Of a stretch of DNA of 64,000 nt, positions 26,597 to 36,247 are shown in pieces. The notes under the pieces were generated by a model. That model did no database searches. It had not been told where the DNA came from and saw only the letters and a program-made list of their open reading frames with translations. Made by a program: the position numbers and the translations under genes. Origin of the DNA: Jejuia sp. UBA6058 (GTDB lineage Bacteria; Bacteroidota; Bacteroidia; Flavobacteriales; Flavobacteriaceae); contig DIYI01000005.1 of NCBI GenBank assembly GCA_002428965.1, forward strand, positions 124,829 through 188,828, given 5' to 3'. The first letter of the stretch is position 1. Every line of letters starts with the position of its first letter.

Positions 26597-27208
26597 ATGA
26601 GACGAAACTTGAAATTTATTTTTTTAGCTCCCCTTTTATTTGCTGCCATTTGCGATCCTATTGATGATGAGTGTTATATAGAAGATCCAGATCCTTTTGT
26701 GGTAAATGTTGAAAATATTGCCAGTACCTACGCGCCCAATGAAATAATATGGCTAAACGCTCAAACTACTGCAATGCTCGAAGATTTTTGTACAGAGACG
26801 GAAGGACCTGAGCTAATAGAAGGCAGAGATTTCTTTCTCGATGGTTTGTTTGTTTTAAGACTAACTGCTGGTTCTGATCTAAACTCAGAAGTTGTAATGG
26901 ATGCCGTTGTCAATTATGATATTGGTGAAGCATTTAGTTTTGGGGTTTGTACTGATGGTATTTATGTACTTCCAGAGCTAAGTACTGATAACCTTTTCTA
27001 TAAATACAGCATTGGCATTTCCGTAAATGAACCTGGTGATTACTGCGTGGTAAATGCGAAATTCAGCAATTTTAATTTTGACCTAGAAAATAATTCAGCA
27101 ATTTTTGCGGCTTACAATACATTAGATAATAAAATAAAGTTTGAAAATTGTGGTGATATCTATACCAGAGATGGAACTGAGGGTTATTACTTTTTTAGCA
27201 TACAATAA
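26597..27208 (+). CDS. Secreted acidic protein of unknown function
   Basis: The 203-residue protein has a signal segment ending LFAAICDP, where the cysteine could be lipidated although the -3 position is not ideal. The mature part is strongly acidic (DPIDDECYIEDPDPF) and contains about six cysteines. It looks like a beta-rich extracellular domain. I recognise no family. It lies between pabB and tilS on the same strand; a promoter for tilS overlaps its 3' end. Confidence 0.65.
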   Translation: MRRNLKFIFLAPLLFAAICDPIDDECYIEDPDPFVVNVENIASTYAPNEIIWLNAQTTAMLEDFCTETEGPELIEGRDFFLDGLFVLRLTAGSDLNSEVVMDAVVNYDIGEAFSFGVCTDGIYVLPELSTDNLFYKYSIGISVNEPGDYCVVNAKFSNFNFDLENNSAIFAAYNTLDNKIKFENCGDIYTRDGTEGYYFFSIQ

Positions 27209-27239
27209 TTGTACAGGCATCTTAATTTCGATAATTTTG
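27209..27239 (+). promoter_or_regulatory. tilS promoter giving a probably leaderless transcript
   Basis: TTG at 27209-27211 is followed after 20 bases by TAATTTTG (27232-27239), which matches the Bacteroidota layout TTG-N17-23-TAnnTTTG well. The GTG start of tilS is only 4 bases further, so transcription would begin at or next to the start codon. Confidence 0.6.
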
Positions 27240-27243
27240 ATGT

Positions 27244-28554
27244 GTGCAAGCGGAATTCCAAAATCATATTGATAATAAATTAGAGTTTCTTAAAGAAGGC
27301 AAGATCTTGATTGCCGTTTCTGGAGGTGTTGATAGCACGGTTTTAACGCATTTATGTCATAGTGCAAAGTTCAATATTTCGTTGGCTCATTGCAATTTTA
27401 ATTTAAGAGGACATGAGAGTGATGCTGATGAAGAATTTGTTCTGGAACTAGCAGAAAGTTTGAATTTGGAAGTTTTTGTGCAACGTTTTGATACCGAAAC
27501 TTATGCTCAAGAACATAAACGTTCTATTCAAATGGCAGCTCGAGAATTGCGCTACAATTGGTTTACAGAACTGGCAGAACAATTGGGTTACGATTACATA
27601 TTAACCGCACACCATGCCGATGATAATTTAGAAACCTTTTTAATCAATTTTACAAGAGGTACAGGACTTGAGGGTTTAACTGGAATTCCTGAAGTAAATG
27701 GTGATTTTGTACGTCCGTTATTACCATTTTCAAGTAAAACTATTATGTCTTATGCCAAAGCAAATAATATCAAATGGCGGGATGATAGTAGTAATGCATC
27801 TGTAAAGTATTTAAGGAATAAATTACGTCATGAAGTAATTCCGATTTTAAAAGAAATTAATCCAAGCCTATTACAAAGTTTTCAAACTACTTTAAATAAC
27901 TTGAATGACACGGCAGATGTTGTTGAGGAAAGTACTAACGCTGTTTTAAAAAGAGCCATTGAAACTATAGATGAAAACCATGTTGCTTACAAGATTTCGG
28001 AATTTAAAAAGGTAAATAATTCTAAGGCTTATTTGTTTCAAGTGTTTCAAGGTTATGGCTTTACAGAGTGGAATGACGTGGTTGATTTATTAGATGCCGA
28101 AACAGGAAAACAAGTGCTTTCCAATACGCATAGGCTAATTAAAAACCGTGAGCATTTATTATTAAGTACAATCCAATCTGAAATATCAGAAGAGATTTTA
28201 ATTTCTGAAAATGAATCACAAAAAGAAACCCCTTTCGGTATGTTGTTTTTTGATGAAGCGGATTCCATTTCAGATTCTGACAGTAACATAATTTATGTAG
28301 ATAAAGACAAACTAAAATTCCCTTTAGTTCTAAGGAAAAAGAAAGAAGGCGACATCTTTTACCCTATGGGCATGAAAGGTAAAAAGAAGTTGAGTAAGTA
28401 TTTTAAGGATGAAAAGTTGTCGCTCCTAGATAAAGAAAACACTTGGTTACTTTGTTCAGGAGAAGAAATCGTTTGGGTACTAAATAAAAGAGCAGATGAT
28501 AGATTTAAAGTTGAAAGTAACACCAAACAAATTTTAAAGATTCAATCAAAGTAA
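27244..28554 (+). CDS. tilS: tRNA(Ile)-lysidine synthase
   Basis: The 436-residue enzyme converts C34 of the CAU-anticodon tRNA-Ile to lysidine, an essential step for reading AUA codons. It has the PP-loop ILIAVSGGVDST (residues 21-32), ALAHCNFNLRG-like SLAHCNFNLRGHESD, LTAHHADDNLETFL and WRDDSSN with RNKLRHEVIP, then the C-terminal domain with FPLVLRKKKEGDIFYPMG and KKKLSKYFKDEK. GTG at 27244 gives the usual N-terminal length. The start codon lies 4 bases behind a promoter -7 box. Confidence 0.96.
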   Translation: MQAEFQNHIDNKLEFLKEGKILIAVSGGVDSTVLTHLCHSAKFNISLAHCNFNLRGHESDADEEFVLELAESLNLEVFVQRFDTETYAQEHKRSIQMAARELRYNWFTELAEQLGYDYILTAHHADDNLETFLINFTRGTGLEGLTGIPEVNGDFVRPLLPFSSKTIMSYAKANNIKWRDDSSNASVKYLRNKLRHEVIPILKEINPSLLQSFQTTLNNLNDTADVVEESTNAVLKRAIETIDENHVAYKISEFKKVNNSKAYLFQVFQGYGFTEWNDVVDLLDAETGKQVLSNTHRLIKNREHLLLSTIQSEISEEILISENESQKETPFGMLFFDEADSISDSDSNIIYVDKDKLKFPLVLRKKKEGDIFYPMGMKGKKKLSKYFKDEKLSLLDKENTWLLCSGEEIVWVLNKRADDRFKVESNTKQILKIQSK

Positions 28555-28557
28555 TTC

Positions 28558-29223
28558 ATGCGGCTACTAATTAACTTCATTTTTTACTTTTTTGTCAGCA
28601 CTTTAATAGCTCAGTCTGAGTATGAGTTAAAATTAAAAGTTAATGAGAAATCGGATTTGGCTGTTGTCGTGGATACTATTAGTGAAAAAAAGTTTAACCT
28701 GTTTTTAAGGGATAACCCAAAATTAGATTTTTTTACTAAAAATTCTGATTCATTGTTAAAACGAGTATTATTTGAATATAATAATATTATAAAAATAAAA
28801 GATACATGTCTTGTTTTTAAAGCTTTAGAAAGCGAAGAAAAACTTTGTAAATATATCCCAGAGCCTTTTAATAAAGGTTTTATGAATTATGAGGTGATGG
28901 GGCAAAAGAAAGGCTTTTTGGTTTTTGAAAAGACTCAGTATGAGTGGTGGGAATACTTTTGTTTTAATCCTGAAACACAAAAAAGTTTTTACACAAAGAA
29001 TTATCCTATATTCATATCGGACAAATTAGTTTTTTCTATTGGTAATTATTATTTAGAGGGGCAGTTTGAAATTTTAGATTTAGAAAGAAATAAAAAATAT
29101 AGTTTTGATAGTTTTAATTGGGAGATAGTTAGATTCTACAGAGTTAATAAAACATTCTATTTGAATTTTAAAAATAATCATGATAATTCAGAAAGCAGGT
29201 ACATCAAAATAACTTTGATTTAA
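28558..29223 (+). CDS. Secreted protein of unknown function
   Basis: The 221-residue protein starts 3 bases after tilS with a signal peptide (FIFYFFVSTLIAQ) and is rich in phenylalanine, tyrosine and lysine. No motif is recognised. Its stop codon TAA overlaps the ATG of ade by one base (29221-29225), so it is cotranscribed and translationally coupled with ade. The repeated pattern of strands and aromatic residues suggests a beta-propeller or beta-sandwich, but this is a guess. Confidence 0.65.
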   Translation: MRLLINFIFYFFVSTLIAQSEYELKLKVNEKSDLAVVVDTISEKKFNLFLRDNPKLDFFTKNSDSLLKRVLFEYNNIIKIKDTCLVFKALESEEKLCKYIPEPFNKGFMNYEVMGQKKGFLVFEKTQYEWWEYFCFNPETQKSFYTKNYPIFISDKLVFSIGNYYLEGQFEILDLERNKKYSFDSFNWEIVRFYRVNKTFYLNFKNNHDNSESRYIKITLI

Positions 29224-30845
29224 TGAAACTCCAAGGGCAAATAGTAGACATACAAAACAAACGTATTTACAAGGGAGAAATCACTTTTAAAGATGGTAAA
29301 ATCTCATCTATTGAAGAAAAAGAACATGAGGTAGACCTTTATATTCTTCCCGGTTTTATTGATGCTCATATTCATATTGAAAGTTCAATGTTAGTACCAT
29401 CGGAGTTTGCAAGAATTGCGGTAAAACATGGTACAGTGGCTACAGTATCTGATCCTCATGAAATAGCAAATGTGCTAGGTATTGATGGAGTAGAGTTCAT
29501 GATTGAAAACGGTAAGCAAGTACCCTTTAAGTTTAATTTTGGAGCACCTTCATGCGTTCCTGCAACCAATTTTGAGTCTGCAGGCGCAGTTATCGATTCT
29601 AATGATATAAAATTATTATTGGAAAATCCAGATATCAAATATTTAGCGGAAATGATGAATTACCCTGGGGTAATTTTTGATGATAAAGCAGTGCTTAAAA
29701 AAATAACCTGGGCGAAACATTATAATAAACCTATTGATGGTCATGCTCCAGGTGTTATTGGTAATGACATTACAAAGTATATCAGCGCGGGAATCTCTAC
29801 AGATCATGAGTGTTTTACTTATGAAGAAGCTTTGGAAAAACTTCAAAAAGGAATGAAAATTCTAATAAGAGAAGGAAGTGCTGCTAAAAATTTTGAAGCT
29901 CTTATTGACTTATTACCAGAACACTATGAAAATATGATGTTTTGTAGTGATGATAAACATCCTGATGATTTATTGGTGTCTCACATCAATCAACATTGTG
30001 CAAGAGCTGTGGAAAAGGGTATTGATGTATTTAAAGTATTGCAAGTAGCATGTGTAAATCCCATAGAACATTATAATTTAGATGTTGGTCAGTTACGAGT
30101 TGATGATCCCGCAGATTGCATTGTTGTGCAAGATTTAAAGGATTTTAATACCCTGCAAACCTATATAAACGGAGATTTAGCATTCGCTAATAATGAATCT
30201 CTTATTCAACAAGTTCCGTTTCAGAATTTAAATAATTTCAATTGTCAAGAAAAAGCAGTTTCAGATTTTGAAATTACATCTTCGGCTACAAAGATTCGTG
30301 TTATAGAAGCTCTAGAAGGGCAGTTGGTAACAAATGAATTGATTCAAGAAGCTTTGATTGAAAAAGGTAACTTAATTTCAAACACCGAAAAAGATATATT
30401 AAAAATGACGGTGGTGAGTCGCTATCAAAATCAAAAACCTGCATTGGCGTTCATTAAAAACTTCGAACTAAAAGAAGGCGCAATAGCATCTTCCGTTGGT
30501 CATGATTCGCATAATATTATAGCAGTTGGTGTATCGGATGCAATGATTTGTAAAGCAGTGAATTTAATCACTGCAAATAAAGGCGGTATTTGTGCAGTTT
30601 CAGAATCCGAAGAAAAAATAATCCCACTACCCGTAGCAGGAATTATGAGTGATAAAAGTGCTGAAACTATTGGAGCGATGTATGCTGAATTGGATGCATT
30701 TGCTAAGAAATTGGGTAGTAAATTGAATGCGCCTTACATGACATTATCTTTTATGGCGTTATTGGTAATTCCATCATTGAAATTAAGTGATAAAGGTTTA
30801 TTTGATGGTACAAAGTTTCAATTTACAAATCTTGAGGTGGAATAG
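29223..30845 (+). CDS. ade: Adenine deaminase
   Basis: The 540-residue amidohydrolase deaminates adenine to hypoxanthine. It shows the metal site IDAHIHIESSMLVPSEFA, then TVATVSDPHEIANVLG, MAEMMNYPGV, IDGHAPGV, STDHECFTYEEAL and MMFCSDDKHPDDL, which together are specific for the Ade family. The C-terminal domain includes SVGHDSHNIIAVG and GGICAVSE. Length is as expected. It probably forms an operon with the YheT-type hydrolase 3 bases downstream. It could feed hypoxanthine to a xanthine-dehydrogenase-type enzyme, but the adjacent molybdenum hydroxylase is of the IorAB type. Confidence 0.95.
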   Translation: MKLQGQIVDIQNKRIYKGEITFKDGKISSIEEKEHEVDLYILPGFIDAHIHIESSMLVPSEFARIAVKHGTVATVSDPHEIANVLGIDGVEFMIENGKQVPFKFNFGAPSCVPATNFESAGAVIDSNDIKLLLENPDIKYLAEMMNYPGVIFDDKAVLKKITWAKHYNKPIDGHAPGVIGNDITKYISAGISTDHECFTYEEALEKLQKGMKILIREGSAAKNFEALIDLLPEHYENMMFCSDDKHPDDLLVSHINQHCARAVEKGIDVFKVLQVACVNPIEHYNLDVGQLRVDDPADCIVVQDLKDFNTLQTYINGDLAFANNESLIQQVPFQNLNNFNCQEKAVSDFEITSSATKIRVIEALEGQLVTNELIQEALIEKGNLISNTEKDILKMTVVSRYQNQKPALAFIKNFELKEGAIASSVGHDSHNIIAVGVSDAMICKAVNLITANKGGICAVSESEEKIIPLPVAGIMSDKSAETIGAMYAELDAFAKKLGSKLNAPYMTLSFMALLVIPSLKLSDKGLFDGTKFQFTNLEVE

Positions 30846-30848
30846 TCT

Positions 30849-31805
30849 ATGCCAGTAATAGAATCAAAATTTAAACCACTTTACTTTTTTAAAAACGGAT
30901 TTGTATCAACCGTTTATTCGGGTCTTTTTAGAGGGGTTTCTCTAAAACAAGAACGTGAACGCATCACCTTGAAAGATGGAGATTTTTTAGACTTAGACTG
31001 GAGTTATGCTGAAACAAAAGCCAACAAACTTATTATTTTATTACACGGGCTAGAAGGTCATGGCCAGCGACCATATGTTACTGGAGCCGCGAAACTATTC
31101 AACAAAAATTCTATTGATTCCGTATGTGTGAATTTTAGAGGCTGCAGTGGTGAAGATAATCGGTTTTATTACAGCTATCATTCTGGAGCAACTTCAGATT
31201 TAATTGAGGTAATAGAGTATGCAATTTCAAATAAGAATTACTCTGAAATTTATTTAAAGGGTATCAGTCTTGGGGCTAATGTTATTCTGAAATATTTAGG
31301 TGAGCAAGATGATATTCCGCCAGAAGTTAAGGCTGGAATTGCCATTTCAGCACCTTGTAATTTATCTGGTTCATCTAAAGAAATTCATAAGTTAAAAAAT
31401 AGACCATATCACAATCTTTTTTTAAAGCATTTGTTGAAACGCTTATATCAAAAACAACAAAAATTTCCTTCTGAATTAAAAGAACATCAAATAAAATCAA
31501 TAAAAACCTTGTTAGACTTTGATAATGTCTACACATCAAAAGCGCATGGTTTTGTGGATGCAGAAGATTATTATGCAAAATGTTCAAGTTTACAGTTCTT
31601 ACCGAATATTCAAATACCAGCTTTGATTATCAACGCATTAAATGATTCATTTTTATCTCCTGAATGTTTCCCGGTAAAAGAAGCAAAGGAAAATAGAAAT
31701 CTATATTTGGAAATGCCAACTCACGGCGGACATGTTGGGTTTATTGGTGTAAATGGAGTGTATTATAATGAAAGACGCGCCTTGGAGTTTGTGACCTCGC
31801 TTTAA
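30849..31805 (+). CDS. YheT-type alpha/beta hydrolase
   Basis: The 318-residue protein matches the YheT/EMB8 family. LIILLHGLEGHGQRPYVTG holds the oxyanion HG, CVNFRGCSGEDNRFYYSYHSG is a family hallmark, and IYLKGISLGANVILKYLGE has the nucleophile in GISLGAN. SFLSPECFP and THGGHVGF carry the acid and histidine. The physiological substrate is not established for the family; esterase activity is likely. It ends the ade operon. Confidence 0.9.
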   Translation: MPVIESKFKPLYFFKNGFVSTVYSGLFRGVSLKQERERITLKDGDFLDLDWSYAETKANKLIILLHGLEGHGQRPYVTGAAKLFNKNSIDSVCVNFRGCSGEDNRFYYSYHSGATSDLIEVIEYAISNKNYSEIYLKGISLGANVILKYLGEQDDIPPEVKAGIAISAPCNLSGSSKEIHKLKNRPYHNLFLKHLLKRLYQKQQKFPSELKEHQIKSIKTLLDFDNVYTSKAHGFVDAEDYYAKCSSLQFLPNIQIPALIINALNDSFLSPECFPVKEAKENRNLYLEMPTHGGHVGFIGVNGVYYNERRALEFVTSL

Positions 31806-31924
31806 AGGTTTGCTGAAAATATGTTATTTAGAGTGAATCTATTTATAGTTAACTCCCTGTTAAATTAATATTTGTAGGAGATGACCATAGACAATTTTTT
31901 TTAATTTAAACCAAATTAAAAATT

Positions 31925-32386
31925 ATGCCAACGTTTACTCTAAAAATTAATAAGAAAAAGTACGTTGTTGAAGCAGATGCTGATACGCCCTTACTGTGGG
32001 TGTTGAGAGATCATATTGAACTCGTAGGAACAAAATTTGGTTGTGGTATTGGTCAGTGTGGCGCTTGCACTGTGCACACAGATGGAGAAGCTAGTAGAAG
32101 TTGTTTAATTCAAGTCTCTCAAGCCGAAGATATGGAGATAACCACTATTGAAGGGCTTTCTGAAAATGGAGATCATCCCGTACAACAAGCATGGAAAGAG
32201 ATTGATGTGCCGCAATGTGGCTACTGTCAAGCTGGACAGATCATGACGGCTTCTGCATTTTTAAATCAGAATCCTTCACCTTCAAACGAAGAAATACGAA
32301 GTGCAATGAATGGTAATATTTGCAGATGCGCCTCCTACAATAGTATTGAAGAAGCGGTTAAAGTAGCATCTGAAAAACTCAGTTAA
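31925..32386 (+). CDS. Small [2Fe-2S] subunit of an IorA-type molybdenum hydroxylase
   Basis: The 153-residue protein carries two [2Fe-2S] sites. The N-terminal plant-type site is FGCGIGQCGACTVHTDG, with one further cysteine in SRSCLI. The C-terminal site is QCGYCQAGQIM with ICRCASYNSI. It transfers electrons from the Mo centre of the large subunit encoded next. The isoquinoline 1-oxidoreductase type has no FAD subunit, and none is present here. It starts the operon 31925-36245. The likely acceptor is a periplasmic cytochrome, but none is encoded nearby. Confidence 0.9.
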   Translation: MPTFTLKINKKKYVVEADADTPLLWVLRDHIELVGTKFGCGIGQCGACTVHTDGEASRSCLIQVSQAEDMEITTIEGLSENGDHPVQQAWKEIDVPQCGYCQAGQIMTASAFLNQNPSPSNEEIRSAMNGNICRCASYNSIEEAVKVASEKLS

Positions 32387-32405
32387 CCCACCAAAATCAA
32401 AAAGC

Positions 32406-34610
32406 ATGAAAAATTCATTTAGTAGAAGGTCATTCTTAAAGACATCGGCACTTGCAAGTGGTGGAATGATTATCGGTTTTAACTTGTTTAATGCCTGCAA
32501 ACCTGATGTAAAACCATCAATAGATTTAAGTAAATTGAATTATAACGACTTCAATGCATTTATAAAGATTTCTCCTGAGGGAAAGGTTACTTTATTTTCA
32601 CCAAATCCTGAGATTGGACAGGGTGTAAAAACCTCTATGCCAATGATTATTGCAGAGGAGTTAGAAGTAGCATGGGATGATGTGTATGTGGTTCAAGCGC
32701 CTTTAGATACTAAAAATTATACACGTCAATTGGCTGGCGGAAGTCAATCCATTCGTCATGGTTGGATTGCTTTACGTCAAACGGGAGCGACGGCAAAACA
32801 AATGTTGGTAAATGCTGCAGCTGCAAAATGGGGCGTTGATGCTTCAGAATGTAAGGTTAGTGAAGGTGTAATTACCAATACCAAAGGTGAAACTTTGGGT
32901 TATGGCGATGTGGTTACTGAAGCCGCCGCTCTTGAAGTTCCAGAAGAAGTAACCTTAAAAGATCCAAAAGATTTTAAAATTATTGGAAAAGGTAAGGGCA
33001 ATGTAGATATTGATAAAATTACTATTGGAAAACCTCTATTTGGTATAGATTACAAAGAAGTAGGCATGTTGTATGCCTCTGTTTTGAGACCACCTGCTTT
33101 TGGACAAGTTTTAGAATCTTTTGATGCTTCTAAAGCCAAGGCAATGCCTGGGGTTGTTGACGTAATAACTATAGGTGAAAAAGCAAGAACTATTTTAAAC
33201 GAAAAACCCAATTGGACAGTCCAACTTAGTAAAAGTAATAAGGTGGTTGTTTTGGGTAAGACTACTTGGGATGCTATAAAAGGTAAGAAGGCCATTAATG
33301 CCGTTTGGAAAGAAGATTCGAAACTTGAAAGTACGGAATATCATGATCAGGTGTTGATGGACTTATTGAATGGCAATAAATTCAATACACGAAGAAAAGA
33401 TGGTAATGTTAAGCAAGCATTCGCGGAAGCAGATAAAGTAATTGAGAGGGTTTATGAATCCCCGTTCTTGCCACACAATACTATGGAACCTATGAATTTC
33501 TTTGCTGATGTTACACCAGAGAAAGTACGCTTAGTTGGGCCAGTGCAAACCCCAGAACCTGCCGCGAAAGTAGTATCTGAAATGTTAGGTAGAGACTTAG
33601 AAGATATTAGTGTGGAAATGACTAGAATGGGAGGCGGTTTTGGAAGACGCTTATATGGAGATTTTGTATATGAAGCGGCTGAAATTTCAGATAAAATAGG
33701 AAAACCGGTTAAAATGATATCCACGCGTGAAGATGATATGACCACGGGTGTATATAGGCCATCAACAAAATATAAAATAGCAGCGTCTATTAAGAATGGT
33801 AAACTAACGGGGTATCATTTAAAGGAAGCAGCCATAAACGGAAATATGTACGGTTTAATACCAAATTTCTTCCCTGCCGGTGCTTTGGAGAATTATCAGG
33901 TAGATACCGCAAATTATAAGAGTAACATTACCACTGGTGCTTGGAGAGCACCCTATACTAACTTTTTGGCTAGTGCAGAACAATCGTTTTTTGATGAATT
34001 AGCTGAAGAACTTGGGGTTGATCGCGTACGACTGCATATGGATTTATTGGATAAGGTGAAACAAAACCCAGAACCAAAAATTGAATATAGTCCAGAGCGT
34101 TTACAAGGTGTTTTAAAATTGGCGGTTGAAAAATCCAATTGGGGTAGTGCTCCAGAGGGTATTTATCAAGGACTTTCGGTATACTATTGTCATAACACGC
34201 ATGTTGCCGAAATTGCAAATGTAGCTATGGAAAACGGTATTCCTGTAGTAAAGAAGGTAACTTGCGCCATAGACTGCGGTATTTTAGTAAACCCACTTGG
34301 AGCAATGAATCAAGCTAAGGGAGGTGTGCTCGACGGTATTGGACATGCCATGTATTCTGATTTTGGATTTCAAAATGGAGTACCAAAATCTAATAATTTT
34401 AATACATATCAGTTAATTAGAATGGCACAAACGCCGAAGGTCGAAGTTCATTTTATTGAAAGTGATATTGACCCTACAGGACTTGGTGAGCCGACTTTAC
34501 CACCCGTAGGCGCCGCAGTAGCAAATGCCATTTACAAAGCTACAGGTAAGCGACTTACAAAACAGCCTTACAGTTTGAATATGAATGTTGAAAGTTCAAT
34601 TATTGGATAA
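32406..34610 (+). CDS. IorB-type molybdopterin-binding hydroxylase large subunit
   Basis: The 734-residue protein has a Tat leader SRRSFLKTSALASGGM, so it is folded with its cofactor and exported. The Ald_Xan_dh_C2 parts are PNPEIGQGVKTSMPMIIAEE, TRMGGGFGRRLYGDF, GAWRAPYTNFLASAEQSF and a C-terminal GLGEPTLPPVGAAVANAI with the catalytic glutamate. It belongs to the xanthine oxidase superfamily and hydroxylates aldehydes or N-heterocycles. The substrate is unknown. It follows the [2Fe-2S] subunit by 19 bases and precedes xdhC by 3 bases. Confidence 0.92.
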   Translation: MKNSFSRRSFLKTSALASGGMIIGFNLFNACKPDVKPSIDLSKLNYNDFNAFIKISPEGKVTLFSPNPEIGQGVKTSMPMIIAEELEVAWDDVYVVQAPLDTKNYTRQLAGGSQSIRHGWIALRQTGATAKQMLVNAAAAKWGVDASECKVSEGVITNTKGETLGYGDVVTEAAALEVPEEVTLKDPKDFKIIGKGKGNVDIDKITIGKPLFGIDYKEVGMLYASVLRPPAFGQVLESFDASKAKAMPGVVDVITIGEKARTILNEKPNWTVQLSKSNKVVVLGKTTWDAIKGKKAINAVWKEDSKLESTEYHDQVLMDLLNGNKFNTRRKDGNVKQAFAEADKVIERVYESPFLPHNTMEPMNFFADVTPEKVRLVGPVQTPEPAAKVVSEMLGRDLEDISVEMTRMGGGFGRRLYGDFVYEAAEISDKIGKPVKMISTREDDMTTGVYRPSTKYKIAASIKNGKLTGYHLKEAAINGNMYGLIPNFFPAGALENYQVDTANYKSNITTGAWRAPYTNFLASAEQSFFDELAEELGVDRVRLHMDLLDKVKQNPEPKIEYSPERLQGVLKLAVEKSNWGSAPEGIYQGLSVYYCHNTHVAEIANVAMENGIPVVKKVTCAIDCGILVNPLGAMNQAKGGVLDGIGHAMYSDFGFQNGVPKSNNFNTYQLIRMAQTPKVEVHFIESDIDPTGLGEPTLPPVGAAVANAIYKATGKRLTKQPYSLNMNVESSIIG

Positions 34611-34613
34611 GTA

Positions 34614-35630
34614 ATGACGCATGAATTTAAGAAAATAATTGAGCAAGCACTTTTAGCAAAATCCAAAGGATTAAAATCCGTTTTGGCTTCGGTTGTGGAC
34701 TTAGATGGCTCATCGTATCGCAGCCCAGGAGTAAGAATGCTTATTCTTGAGAATGATACTATGATTGGAGCGGTTAGTGGCGGTTGTGTAGAAAAAGAAG
34801 TTTTGTTGCAAGCACAATCTGTTTTTGAAAACGGGCAGTCTAAAATGATGACCTATGATGGTAGATATCGCTTAGGTTGTGAGGGCGTTTTATATATTCT
34901 TCTTGAGGAAGTAAATCTTAATGAAAGTTTTAAGGAAGTCTTTTTTAAATGTTTGAAGGATAGGAAATCTTTCAGGCTTTTATCCGAATATAGAAAAGAA
35001 AAAGGTGTATTTGAAGGTTTAGGTTCCAGGTTAAATGTTAATAAGAATTATTTTCCTATTTCTAAGCATAACTCAAAATCTAATCTTTTAGAGTTTCATC
35101 AAGCTATGTCGCCTTGTTTTAGATTAGTTATTATTGGTGCAGAGCATGATGCGGTGCAATTATGTAGATACGCTGCTTTAACAGGTTGGGAAGTAACTAT
35201 TGTGGCTGGAGTGTCAGAGCAGAAATCAATTAATAACTTCGAGGGCGCAACTACTTTTATTACTATAACTCCAGAAGACTTCGATGTATCTTCTTCAATC
35301 GATAAGCAAACAGCTGTGGTATTGATGACTCATAATTTTGCTTATGATTTGCGATATCTGGTTGCCCTTAAAGATACTAACCCTAACTATATTGGTTTGT
35401 TGGGGCCTAAAAAAAGGAGGGAAGATATATTGACTCAATTTATAGAGTATTGTCCAGATATTTCTGATGAGTTTTTGGATCGAATTTACGGACCAGCAGG
35501 TTTAGATATTGGTTCTGAAACACCTCAAGAAATAGCCATATCTATTGTTTCCGAAATATTAGCGGTTACCAGAAGTCGTAATGGCACAACATTAAGTAAA
35601 AAGGTTGGGCGTATTCATTCAGCGAAATAA
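34614..35630 (+). CDS. xdhC: XdhC family molybdenum-cofactor maturation protein
   Basis: The 338-residue protein has the XdhC/CoxI pattern: SVLASVVDLDGSSYRSPGVRM, IGAVSGGCVEKEVL and YDGRYRLGCEGVLYI in the N-terminal half. The C-terminal Rossmann-like half has LVIIGAEHDAVQLCRYAALTGWEVTIV, VLMTHNFAYDLRYL and YIGLLGPKKRREDIL, and it ends IYGPAGLDIGSETPQEIAISI. XdhC binds sulfurated Moco and inserts it into xanthine-oxidase-family enzymes, here the IorB-type subunit. It is in the same operon. Confidence 0.93.
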   Translation: MTHEFKKIIEQALLAKSKGLKSVLASVVDLDGSSYRSPGVRMLILENDTMIGAVSGGCVEKEVLLQAQSVFENGQSKMMTYDGRYRLGCEGVLYILLEEVNLNESFKEVFFKCLKDRKSFRLLSEYRKEKGVFEGLGSRLNVNKNYFPISKHNSKSNLLEFHQAMSPCFRLVIIGAEHDAVQLCRYAALTGWEVTIVAGVSEQKSINNFEGATTFITITPEDFDVSSSIDKQTAVVLMTHNFAYDLRYLVALKDTNPNYIGLLGPKKRREDILTQFIEYCPDISDEFLDRIYGPAGLDIGSETPQEIAISIVSEILAVTRSRNGTTLSKKVGRIHSAK

Positions 35631-35633
35631 TTT

Positions 35634-36245
35634 TTGTCTTCAAGTTCAAATATCGCAATTGTAATTCTAGCTGCTGGTGCCTCCACCAGGATGGGAAGCC
35701 CTAAACAGTTATTGAATTGGGGTGAAACTTCTTTAATTAATCACATCATAACAAATTCCAAAGCTATCAAATCGTCACATTTAGCAGTTGTTTTAGGAGC
35801 TAATTTTGAAATAATAGCTTCTGAAATAGTGGATCCTTCAGTTTCAATTATTAATAATAAAGAATGGCAAAAAGGACTTGGTAAATCTATAGCATATGCA
35901 TCTCAATTTGCAATGGATTCAAAAGAAGTATTTGATGGCATACTTTTAATTTTGGCTGATCAACCATTTGTTTCTAGTTCATATTTGGGAACTATGATTG
36001 ATACCTTTAATTCTGAAATGGAATCAATTGTCACGACCTCATATGGAAATCAAAAAATAGGAGTACCTGCATTATTTAGTAATTCCTTTTTCGAGGAATT
36101 ATCGCAATTATCAGGAGATGAAGGCGCAAAATCAATTTTAGAAAAGTATCGTGATTTTGTTAAGGTATTAACTCCTGATTTTCAAAATTTGGATATGGAC
36201 ACAAAAGCGGATTATAAAAGTCTAAAAAAGCTTAAGAAATCTTAA
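35634..36245 (+). CDS. MobA/MocA-like nucleotidyltransferase
   Basis: The 203-residue protein has a MobA-like NTP-transferase fold with the signature VILAAGASTRMGSPKQLLNW, the AVVLGANFEII strand, and LLILADQPFVSSSYL. The family adds CMP or GMP to molybdopterin; MocA makes the cytosine form used by xanthine-oxidase-type enzymes, which fits this operon. The TTG at 35634 is the start, 4 bases after xdhC. It converges on the minus-strand gene at 36248. Confidence 0.87.
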   Translation: MSSSSNIAIVILAAGASTRMGSPKQLLNWGETSLINHIITNSKAIKSSHLAVVLGANFEIIASEIVDPSVSIINNKEWQKGLGKSIAYASQFAMDSKEVFDGILLILADQPFVSSSYLGTMIDTFNSEMESIVTTSYGNQKIGVPALFSNSFFEELSQLSGDEGAKSILEKYRDFVKVLTPDFQNLDMDTKADYKSLKKLKKS

Positions 36246-36247
36246 TT

